DNA of 64,000 bases, taken from NCBI GenBank assembly GCA_018340375.1, contig JAFFJZ010000073.1:248001-312000 (forward strand), read 5' to 3'. The translations under genes and the position numbers were made by a program. A model generated the notes under the pieces. It saw nothing but the letters and a program-made list of their open reading frames with translations. It had not been told where the DNA came from and searched no databases. The stretch comes from Gonatopus flavifemur (Eukaryota; Arthropoda; Insecta; Hymenoptera; Dryinidae). The first letter of the stretch is position 1. The number at the start of each line of letters is the position of its first letter. This document shows, piece after piece, positions 33,537 to 45,000 of this stretch.

Positions 33537-34858
33537 CGAGGTGTGTTCAAAAAGTAAGGTGACTTTTCAAATTTCGCGGACAACGTACTTTCGATTATCG
33601 ATTTTCTTGTTTTGTTATGTTGGCACACTCTTCCCGAACATCTGTACCAAGTTTCAAGTGTATAGCATTTTTTGTTTCGTTGTGAGAGGCGTAAAGGTTA
33701 TAAGTGTTTTGCGTGCTCGGCGATTTCTTGCTATCGAAAAATATGGATCAAAGGATTTGCATCAAATTTTGTGTAAAAAATAAAATAAAGTGCTCCGAAA
33801 CACTTAAAATGTTGACAGTAGCATACGGTGAAACTGTTCTGAGTAAAAAAAATGTTTACAAGTGGTACAAACTCTTCCAAGATGGCCGGGAAGATGCCAA
33901 TGACGAGCCTCGCTCTGGACGCCCAAGCACGTCAACAACTGATGAAAACGTTCAAGCAGTGAAGAAAATTGTTTTGGAAAATCGTCGAATCACTATCAGA
34001 GAAGTTGCTGAGGATGTTGGTTTATCGCTTGGCTCGTGCCATGAAATTTTTTCTAACGTTTTGGGCATGAGACGTGTGTCAGCGAAGTTTGTTCCGAAAT
34101 TGCTAAATTTTGACCAAAAGAACCGTCGCATGAGCATCGCTCAAGAACTGTTGAATGACGTCAACGACGACCCAGATTTACTCAAAAGGGTCATAACTGG
34201 TGACGAATCATGGGTATATGGTTATGATGTCGAAACCAAAGTCCAATCGTCCCAATGGAAGACCCCAGATGAGCCAAGACCGGAATAAGCACGCCAAGTT
34301 CGATCAAATGTCAAAGTTTTGCTCACTGTTTTCTTCGATTACCATGGCGTGGTGCATCAGGAGTTCTTACCATATGGTCGTACGGTCAATAAACAGTATT
34401 ATCTTGAAGTTATGCGCCGTTTGCGAGAAGCAATACGAAGAAAACGTCCAGAATTGTGGAAAAATAATTCATGGCTTTTGCATCACGATAATGCCCCTGC
34501 TCACTCATCTTTGCTTGTGAGAGATTTTTTGGCCAAAAACAACACCACAATCATGCCTCAGCCACCATATTCACCGGATTTGGCCCCATGTGACTTTTTC
34601 TTGTTCCCAAAACTAAAGAGACCTATGAAAGGACGGAGATTTGCAACGATTGAAGAGATAAAGACTGCATCGCTGGAAGAGCTCAAGGCTATACCGAAAA
34701 GTGCTTATGAGAAGTGCTTTGAGGATTGGAAAAGCCGTTGGCATGAGTGTATTGTATCTGAGGGGGATTACTTTAAAGGGGACAACATAAATATTGATAA
34801 ATAAATAAATATTTTTTCTTCAAAATACAAAGTCACCTTACTTTTTGAACACACCTCG
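33537..34858 (+). mobile_element. Near-intact mariner with perfect TIRs
   Basis: The element is 1,322 bp flanked by TA. The ends share an identical 30-bp inverted repeat beginning CGAGGTGTGTTCAAAAAG. Perfect ends and one continuous frame broken only once point to a young insertion. No TIR decay or internal deletion is seen. Confidence 0.92.
33743..34804 (+). pseudogene. Mariner transposase, D-x34-D, one nonsense codon
   Basis: The start at 33743 (MDQRICIKF) gives about 353 codons. An N-terminal helix-turn-helix (CSETLKMLTVAYGETVLSKK) is followed by WYKLFQDGREDANDEPRSG and a second one (RRITIREVAEDVGLSLGS). Catalytic residues lie in VITGDESWVYGYD, LHHDNAPAHSS and SPDLAPCDFFLFP, with exactly 34 residues between the second and third Asp. 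A single TAA at 34286-34288, in the segment usually reading PKKARQ, interrupts an otherwise open frame. The two halves stay in the same frame. With the stop, only the DNA-binding half and first Asp would be made. Confidence 0.9.
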
Positions 34859-34860
34859 TA

Positions 34861-35890
34861 TTTGTGATATTCTGAGAATATTACTGAAATATTGTATACT
34901 GCTATGTGAGTATAAGTTGGCAACCTTGTTATTTAAAAAATCTCTAGCGGTACAATTCTCTACGTTTCAAAATCTTTTGAATGCTTCGCCACTCATGCAA
35001 CTGGGTGAAAGTCGGGGGAAGCTTTTTCTTTTGTCAAATATCCAGAATTTCTGTATTTTTTAGATACAATCTTGTATCAACAAAGTTATTCCGGATGCCT
35101 TAAAAAATGTTCTTCGAATAATATTTCTCTTGAAAATGCTAGGCCGAACCTGATAAAAAACTTAATGATCCCATGACCTTACCTGGACTACAGTACCTCC
35201 TCGTTGAGAAGCCTAAGGGCTGTAGGGGAAAAAAGTAGGAGAAAGTAAAGGTCCCCACTCCTTTGCGTAAAGATGGGTTTTGAAAGTCTCATTATAAGCG
35301 TCGGTTGATTTCTCGTGAATTCCTCAAAGCTTTTCATAAAAACATTTCCAGAATTGAAGAAATATTCAAGGAAAACACAGTTTTGACAAATGGAAGTAAT
35401 CTAAAGATATTTTCCTCTCGACACAAATGCAAATTTATGTGGAACATTCAAGAAAAATTTATAAATTCGTTGAATGTTTTTCAGAAGTCATACCCTCACA
35501 GCACATGGCTCCTTGGTCGTTTTCAAAACGTTCTCAAGATGTTTTCAACATGTTCAGACGTTCTTAGAACATTCTAAAACTCTCCGAGTGCTATTTAGGT
35601 AGGAATTTCACACAGTTAGGAAAAATGAATTCAAGAGCGGTTTATACGGATATCAATATGTAAAAATGGCATGGAATTATGCTCGAACTGATTTCTAAAA
35701 TCTCAATTCTAATCTCATCCTGATTCAGTATGCTTTGTTCCATCCTCAATAGATTCTTATTTGTCTAGCTTTGAATTAATGAATTCTTCCGACGCTTATG
35801 ACGGGTACTCCCATAACGGGAAGGTATTGTAGTTCGGACAATTCATTCAGCTTATCTCGAAATCTGTCAGTCTTTGATAGGTTTTACCAG
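34861..35890. other. Sequence 5' of the first recognised wake exon
   Basis: No upstream wake exon is recognised. Short repeats of AACGTTCTCAAGATGTTTTC type occur at 35515-35575. Earlier exons or the promoter may lie here or beyond the window. Confidence 0.4.
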
Positions 35891-36083
35891 GCATTCCGGG
35901 AAGGTCATTAATCAAAATTGAAAATGTACGCAATACAAAAAAAAATATGGAACATCATAATCAGAATTCGATAATAGAAGAAAAACGTTCTCTATGTTTC
36001 ACAGCTCTATTTTCCGCTGTAGAACATGGCCATCTGGATAGAGCAAAAACCATTCTAGAATCAACGGATGTGGACGTGAATAG
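35891..36083 (+). CDS. wake: wake exon: first ankyrin repeat
   Basis: The exon reads from ATG 35947 through TALFSAVEHGHLDRAKTILE and STDVDVN, a canonical ankyrin helix pair. It ends in phase 2 at AG|GTGAGA. If spliced, the 5' boundary would be the AG at 35889-35890. Confidence 0.8.
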
Positions 36084-39000
36084 GTGAGAATATAATTCTG
36101 AACTAGTTCAAAAATTTAGAACCCTGTACTTTTTATGAACCAAATTTACATAAAAACTCTTTGTGATTGTTCAAAAGGGTTAACAGTGACGGCTTGTCAC
36201 CTCTGGACGTCGCCGTGCTCAGTAACAATAAGCCGATCGCGAAAATGTTGGTAGCTTCTGGAGCTCAAGAAGGAAATAAATGTAAGTACACTTTGAAAAT
36301 TACAAAGTGAAAACGACACCGAGAAATTCTTAAGAAGGTTAATTCAAATCATGGTATGAACGGAGTGGGCTTCAAGCCGATTGGACTGATTCCTCCGAAT
36401 CAGGCCGTGCGCTGAACAGTCCGAGTGGAAAAAGTTTCAAAATTAAACATACGTTTTATATGATCCAATACAGTTTGTACATAATTTTTGCATAAATTAT
36501 ATATATTAATATTATATATTATATTAGGTGTTGGAATTAATTCGTAGCGTTTTGCAAATGTTGGCGTAGGTAGTAAAGTATTCCGTTGTTATCTACAGTA
36601 AACAGCTATTATTGGACGTCATTTGTTTCAGATAACATTTCTTTGAACCGTAAATAACAACACTGTATAATATTAGGTTGGTAAGAAAATCTTGCGACAC
36701 TTTTTTTCAATTAATCTATTTTTTCTAATAACAAAGTTCGATAACATTCGAGAGTCGTCTATGCGAGATTAGTCTGGAGCCTCCCATACCGCAGTGTTTA
36801 TAAACCAGTCAGTTGTTCCGCGCAGTCAGTACGAGCAAAAGTGGAACAAAGTGCACTTCGAGCAATCGCTTATTACGAATTTTTAAAAGAGCATTCCGCA
36901 AGAGCTGCAGCCGTTAATATCTGCAGCGTGTTCAAGTCAGGCGTTGTGCATCATTCAACTGTATCTCGTTGGTATCAACGTTTCCGTTTAGGCGATACAT
37001 CTTTTGAAGACAAACCCAGGTCCGGCAGGAAATCAGCTGTTAACGATAGAGGCAAAGCCTAACACGATAAGGAATTTGATGATCTCGCCAATCTCGAAAA
37101 TGCGCTGAACGACTTTTTTAACTCACGACCAAAACAATTTTGGACGGAGCGCGTGCAAAGTTTACCAGAGCGTTAAGCGCAAGTTGTAGATGCAGAGGGA
37201 GCGTACATCACTTAATAATATTATATTATGAAAATAATAAAAACTTTTTTTCTTACTTTTTTTGTGTGTTGCAAGACTTTCTTACCGACCTAATATATTG
37301 AACATATCAAAATTTATACCGAATAAAATGTTTTTGCGGGGAGTGTACTTCATTACTTCAATATGAATAAAAGTGCTACTGAAGCCCATCGGATTTTAGT
37401 GGAAGTGTATGGTGAACATGAGGTAGCTGAGCAAACGTGTCGGAAGTGGCTTGCACGTTTTAAAGCTCGTGATTTCGATTTGGATTTCATTCGAAATAAA
37501 TAATTTTTTTTTTTAATTAGAAAAACGCTACGCATTAAATCCAACTCCTAATAATTTTGAAAATTTATCCACTCGGGTAACTATTGATTTTCCATATCTA
37601 ATTTGAAAATATTAGGTTTCCTTCTGCTTTTCTGTCAACACTTTGTCTATACTCAAAGGCCCCGCAAAAATATCGGAATTCGGCTCACGCGTGGCCTAAG
37701 GCCAGCCCTGGTATGGAAATAGTCCCATTTGGTGTTGATCCAATTCGATCCCATTTGAATTGAACTCTATTTCACGTCACTGATTTTACCCGCTGTATTT
37801 TTCAGTACAATTTGTATACTTTGTATAAAATATTGAATTCCATTTTATTCTGTTCAGTTAAAACTCCTCAATCATTGGGAACTCATCTGGTTTCGTTGCT
37901 CTCCGATGCAGAAAAACGAGTTGAAAAACTTGGTGGGAGCAACTTCGGGAACAGAGGGAATATCTTTTCAGAACCTCCAAACCACAAAGTTGATAATTTT
38001 CAAACACAAAACCAAAATGATTCACCAGAAAGCCACGATAATACAGAGAACGAACAACTCGCTCTCTGGGAAAGGAGAGTTCGGATTTTTAGGAAAATGT
38101 TGTTAGGATTCGATCAAGCTAGTAAGTATGAAATATGTAACGTATTTATGTTCCCTTTTGTGAGGTAGAATCCAAGTACTACAATACAAATAAGAACTAG
38201 TACCATCCCTGTTAACCCTTTCTGACCTGGCTTAATTCTGATGATGATAAAAATTTTTTTTCAACAGGCCATAGTTTCTATAGCTCCTAATATGAACTCT
38301 GAATTTTTAGTGACGTAGATTAAAAATTACTGATATGTCCATTCCAATGGACACAGGGTGTCTGTGGCTAGAACATCAGAGGAAAAAGTAAAAGTATTTG
38401 TATATCACTATTCGTAATAAATCATCATTAAATTTCAATGATTCAATATATCAAACAAAAATTACAAAGAATTTCAATGAAACAGACAATTTTCCAAAAG
38501 AAACATTCATTAATAATTATAAATACAGGCTGTTGATGAGTGCCACTGTAAAAAAATTCTGACTGAAAATTCAGAGAAAAGTGACTGTAATTTTTTACAT
38601 CATTTTTAGTCTGAATTTTAAGATATTTGTTTCTGAATTTTCAGAGCCATATGTTTGAGATATGAAACATATTTTCAATAAATACGAGATTCATGTTTCT
38701 GAATTTTCAAGTATATTTTTCTGAATTATAGGAAACATTATTTTGAATTATCAAAAATATTTGTTTGAATTGTAAGAAATATTCTTCTGAATTGTGAGAT
38801 ATTCTCTCGTGATTGTGAGCAACATTTCGTTGAACTGTAAGAAATGTTTTTTTCAATTTTAAGATGTGTAAATTGAATTTTGAATCGGTTTTTGTGCGTT
38901 TCTGTATATGAATTACGAAATTGCAGAAACAACAATCACCAAGTTAAGGGAATATCACTGTACCAATGAAGTAAATATTTTCTTAATAAGATTACTCTGA

Positions 39001-42000
39001 ATTGAATTCATGAAAAGGTCTGGAATTTTCAAAAATTAATCTTGAGTGATTTATCTATCGCGTTACATAGTTCAAATTTCAAATTCCGAGATTAAAAAAA
39101 AAACTATTTTCTGAAATTCGAGCTCTGCGCCGCATTAGACAAATTACTGAAGATTAATCTCATACTGTGGAATTTCAAGCACATAAAACGTATGTTTCAA
39201 AAGTGAAACGTAATCTTGGATAATTAATATCTCACATATATAGATGATATGTAGGAACAATATTAATTAAATCAGACAAATTAGTAATAAATTTTATAAT
39301 CAATTGAATAAGGCAAATAAAGGAGATACTTCTGCTTCCATAGCATACTGTGACATTTCGAATATATAGAATATATCTCTAAAAGTAAATCAACTTCGAT
39401 AAAGATGGCATAAAAAATACGTCCCGGATAGCAATTTAACCTTGCTGCAATGTTGTCAGGCAAGCTTGTGACAAGGTTGATATAAGCCTCCTAGTTGACA
39501 CACGACAAGGGTACAAGCTTACAAAACCCTTGCAGCAGGGCTGTAGCAACCTTACACTGACAAGGTTGTCAATAACAAGCCAAAAACAATCGAATGACAA
39601 GTGTGACAGGGTTATGACAAGCCTACATGTTATCTGGGGTATAAAATTATTGATATCGTACATACGTAACTATCTTTAAAATAAATATCAATTATATCAC
39701 ATGAAATAAATACTGATAAAAACCTTATATTTTGCAATTGCACGTCACAAAAATATCAAATTTGAAGTGAAAAAGAAAACAACCTAACGAAAATTGGGAC
39801 GGAGGGATCGACACTAACGGATTTGGAATTTATACGCTCCATTTTGATTTTTCTGCCACAAACTTGGCTAAGGCATCTAAAAGCTTGCGAACTTTGCTAT
39901 TAATAGGCAGATATTTAATTCTATTGCCTGCCTTGTTTTTTTGTTCGTTCTTCGGATTGATTTTTACAAAAACACTGAAAAATAAAAATCATGTCAGTCT
40001 TCTAAAATAAAATACATTTGAATAAAGATTCAAAATATAATATAAACCGCTTATACCGATGTATGAATTCCATGGTGGCTTTTATTTCCTTTGGATATTT
40101 TATGTTGAAAACAAAATAACATAAAAATGTTATCAAAAATCCCTCTAAAACATCACTTGCTTTAATAGGAAATGTGCCAAATATGACAATATCACATTAG
40201 GCTTGTTCATCAGAAATGCATGTGCCTAAAAAACTAATTTTTTTTTTTCAGTTCATATTAATTACATACAGGTTCACACAGGTATATGACCCTAACAACG
40301 AATTAAAGTCAGAAAATAAGACCTGTTTCTAAAATTTCCAAATTTCGACTTCAAGAGTACTCTTTAATCTGAATTCAGTGAGTCAAAAAAACTGAACAAA
40401 CCTAAAAAAAAAGATTCTCTTTATGACTACTTCCGATCTACTATCTATTTTTGTCTCGTTAATTTCAGAAATAAACCTAAACATTAATTACATGCATAAT
40501 TGCCGAATGAACGCAAACAATGACTTTCCATATTTCATTTATCGACTTACTTAAGACAAATTCTAGTTTTTATGAAACAAATTATTTCATCATACTTCCG
40601 CAATTCGAACACTGAATGTTTTAGGTTCAGTTCCGCATTTTAGGAATGAATTGGTTTCAAAATATAACATTCAATTCTCCGAGAAAAATGAAATTAAAAT
40701 AAAATGAAAATTTTTTCCGAACTTACTTCAGCATTTAGAACATTGTGAATTCACCCTGCTGAAAACTGCTGTTGAAGACGCTCAAGATTTCGAACAGTAT
40801 CAGTGAGTATCTGAGTGTTTCTGCGAGTACGGCTGCCAAGGAAAATGAGTGCAGATTGAAAAAGAAGCAGTTCCTGACAGCATTTGTGATTGTCAGAAAC
40901 AAACAGAATGCACAAGCTTGAAAAATGTCAGTTCCTTGCAGCAATCGTGATATAATGAAGAATGATTAGACTGAGAATGAAATGACTGTCTGAAATGTTG
41001 ATAGTTGTAAAACGTATTCTGAACAATAAGTTGATTCATAGCATGAGACTGTATGTGGTTGGAGAAGCTGTTCGGAAATTTAATTGAAACTCACATGTTG
41101 AATTCACATGTTGAACGACAAGTCTGCTCTTATACGCTGTTACAGATCCAATATCTCAACGAAACAATCCAAATTCCGAGAAAAAATATTATTGAACGAT
41201 TTCGTTGGTATCGGCTGAAAGAAAATCATCACGTTGTATACCGGTTGAGAAAAATGAATGATTTATTGAATGTGAGAGTTTCTGACGGAGAATACGGTTT
41301 GAAATCAAATCCACAGTTAAAATGAATCCTTTTATGCAAAAATGGTGATTTACAAAATTTTTATAAGTATAATGATTATCCATTTCTTTCTACTCAATTT
41401 ATCCAGTACAGACGCCTCGTTTATGGATAGGAATCTCAAAGCAACTTAACGTTAAAGTAGTTCACTGATATTTTGATTAAACAGTTCAGTTTTGATTCGT
41501 TAGATCGCCACTGCCGGACCAAATCAAAACCTCATCAAGTCGCATTTTTAACGGAAATGTCTTTCTGATATGAACTACACTGTTAAAAATTTCTTGAATT
41601 TTAATGCACTCTTAATGTACCAGTGTACATGAAATTTCAACTTGAAGGTACATGAAATGATATTCAAGTATTATTACATTAATTTTCAAATCATGTGGAA
41701 TTGAATTACAATTTCAAGTATCAGTACATTAAAAATTAACTTGGGCTAAATCGATAGAGATTTGAGAAAATAACATAACCATCAATAATGTTTGAATTTG
41801 AGTGAATAAATTGAATAATTATAATCTTTTTGTGATTATAAATTTTGAAATTATGATTCTCAATCGCGTAAGGTTACACTCTACGAGTCTTGTCGTTGAG
41901 AGTGCTTGAACGACAGTGAACCCCAACAGAACCTAAAATTTGTGTACGTCCAGGAAACCTCCGAAGGACGTCCGAGAAACGTATTTGGGCGTTTCCTGAC

Positions 42001-45000
42001 GTACACATTCATTCACACACATTCATCGGACGTACACAAATTTGAGGTTCTATTGGGGAAGGGTGCGAAATTTTGCGCGAAATATTTTCGTGAACCACGT
42101 GAGAAATAAAAATTTTATGAATACGATGATAAAATACATGCTTGGGATTGAGGATTTTAATTTCATAGTGGTTCTGAAACATTATGGGATCGATGGAAAA
42201 TTCTTACGATTGAAGGTTATAATTCAGAAAAGTTGGCTTCCTATATTTCAGAACCAATATGGAATGAGAATTTGCATTCACAGTGCGCAATCCCATGCAT
42301 GTATTTTATTATCACATATTTGAAATTTGTAATTCTTACATATTTTATGAAAGAAGGATGCGAAAAATGTCATATGTTTCGTCTGTCCCCTGGTAGAAAT
42401 TTTACAAATTTTTTCCCATGACTGATGAGGCGCTAGAGAGGAAAAACTGAGCACAAAAAACTAGCGAGGTACTGGTCAATTACTGATAAGTTGAATCCAA
42501 CTAGCGTTGGTTGGTCAAAACCAGTGAGCTACTTATTAGTATGTAATAAGTTGAACTAATTGATAATGTGGAGTAAAACCATCCCTAATAATTATGCAAG
42601 TGCTTACTAAAATATATATAAAATGGAGAAGAATGAACTTTTCAATTCTAAAATGAATAAAATATTGTTCACACTTGATATCGGAAATGTCAGTACCCAT
42701 GCAGCACGTATTTCATAAAGATTTTTAAACAGCTGAACAGGTTTTTCCATTAATTTTTACATATAATTACAGGTGATATAAATGAGGAAGAAAATGTAAC
42801 AAATCTGTTTGTATTTTAGAATTGAAGTATAGTTTACGGATATGAGGTTGACTTCTTTGAATTGAAAAATAAAAATTAATTATTTTCGTAAAATGTGTGA
42901 TCGTTAGTTCTTAATTAATATGTATTAAAGAAATCTATTATTCAGTGCAACATGAGATATTGAATCAGTCATAGCTGTTGTAATATGTGAAAAATCATAA
43001 TTTGTTGATGCAGTGAGAATGAGTTTTATTCAAATACTTACATCAATATTTCTCAGAAAAAACTCAGAGATCAAATCATTTTTGTAGTAATATGAGTCAT
43101 GAAGAACTCATTTAATCAAAACTCGTTGGATGGTTTTACTCTTGAAGAGTACTGTCAAAGTTGACATTTGCAAATTGGAGGAAAAAGTCTTATTTTCTGT
43201 CTTGAATTTGTTATTAGAGTAGTGACAAACTTGTAGGAAGAGTTTGAAGGTTGGGTGGAATCCATATTGATCAGGAAAGTCAAAACCGTATTGCAAAACT
43301 TGGAAAATCTGTTAACGTAGGTGACAATACTGGGGTATCAAGTCAGCTTTTCCTTACTACATGAAATCTAGGCAGGAGAAATGTATCAAAATTCAGTGAA
43401 TTCAAGTTGGAGTCAAGTAAGAGAGGATAGAAATATTCATTGGATTTTATTGGTTATTATAAAAATGTTGACAAATAAGGAAAGGCTATGTAGGACTCAC
43501 TGTATCGTCTTTCATTATTTTTGTTTCAATAATTTTGTATTGTGGACATTTTTGTATTTTCTTACTAATAAGTTGAAGAAACAAGTGTATTGAACCTGTT
43601 TCACAAATATAATAACATTCATTCGTAGCAGCATGATACAACATTATTGAAACAAAAATAATGAAAGACGATACAGTGAGCCCTACATAGCCTTTCCTTA
43701 TTTGTTGACGTTTTTATAGTAACCAATAAAATCCAATGAATATTTCTGCGTTCTCTCACTCAACACCAACTTGAAGTCACTGAATTTTGATACATTCCTC
43801 CTGCCTAGATTTCATGTAGTAAGGAAAAGCTGACTCGATACCTCAGTATTGTCACCTACGTTAACAGATTTTCCAAGTTTTGCAATACGGTTTTGACTTT
43901 CCTGATCAATATAGATTCCACCCAACCTTCAAACTCTTCCTACAAGTTTGTCACTACTCTAATAACAAATTCAAGACAGAAAATAAGACTTTTTCCTCCA
44001 ATTTGCAAATGTCAACTTTGACAGTACTCTTCAAGAGTAAAACCATCCAACGAGTTTTGATTAAATGAGTTCTTCATGACTCATATTACTACAAAAATGA
44101 TTTGATCTCTGAGTTTTTTCTGAGAAATATTGATGTAAGTATTTGAATAAAACTCATTCTCACTGCATCAACAAATTATGATTTTTCACATATTACAACA
44201 GCTATGACTGATTCAATATCTCATGTTGCACTGAATAATAGATTTCTTTAATACATATTAATTAAGAACTAACGATCACACATTTTACGAAAATAATTAA
44301 TTTTTATTTTTCAATTCAAAGAAGTCAACCTCATATCCGTAAACTATACTTCAATTCTAAAATACAAACAGATTTGTTACATTTTCTTCCTCATTTATAT
44401 CACCTGTAATTATATGTAAAAATTAATGGAAAAACCTGTTCAGCTGTTTAAAAATCTTTATGAAATACGTGCTGCATGGGTACTGACATTTCCGATATCA
44501 AGTGTGAACAATATTTTATTCATTTTAGAATTGAAAAGTTCATTCTTCTCCATTTTATATATATTTTAGTAAGCACTTGCATAATTATTAGGGATGGTTT
44601 TACTCCACATTATCAATTAGTTCAACTTATTACATACTAATAAGTAGCTCACTGGTTTTGACCAACCAACGCTAGTTGGATTCAACTTATCAGTAATTGA
44701 CCAGTACCTCGCTAGTTTTTTGTGCTCAGTTTTTCCTCTCTAGCGCCTCATCAGTCATGGGAAAAAATTTGTAAAATTTCTACCAGGGGACAGACGAAAC
44801 ATATGACATTTTTCGCATCCTTCTTTCATAAAATATGTAAGAATTACAAATTTCAAATATGTGATAATAAAATACATGCATGGGATTGCGCACTGTGAAT
44901 GCAAATTCTCATTCCATATTGGTTCTGAAATATAGGAAGCCAACTTTTCTGAATTATAACCTTCAATCGTAAGAATTTTCCATCGATCCCATAATGTTTC

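Larger units (their letters stand above)
36534..37551 (+). mobile_element. Internally deleted mariner (outer), in wake intron 2
   Basis: The ends TTAGGTGTTGGAATTAATTC and the complement of TTAGGAGTTGGATTTAATGC are flanked by TA. This is the same family as 29103-30382. After the inner insertion it keeps only the region coding for the helix-turn-helix (GEHEVAEQTCRKW) and then jumps to the 3' end. The start codon is mutated to ATA and stops are present. Confidence 0.8.

Noticed and set aside
41906..42421. Frames duplicated at 44755-45270 as paired genes
   Set aside because: Their duplication is a direct consequence of the perfect palindrome and the proteins show no family features.
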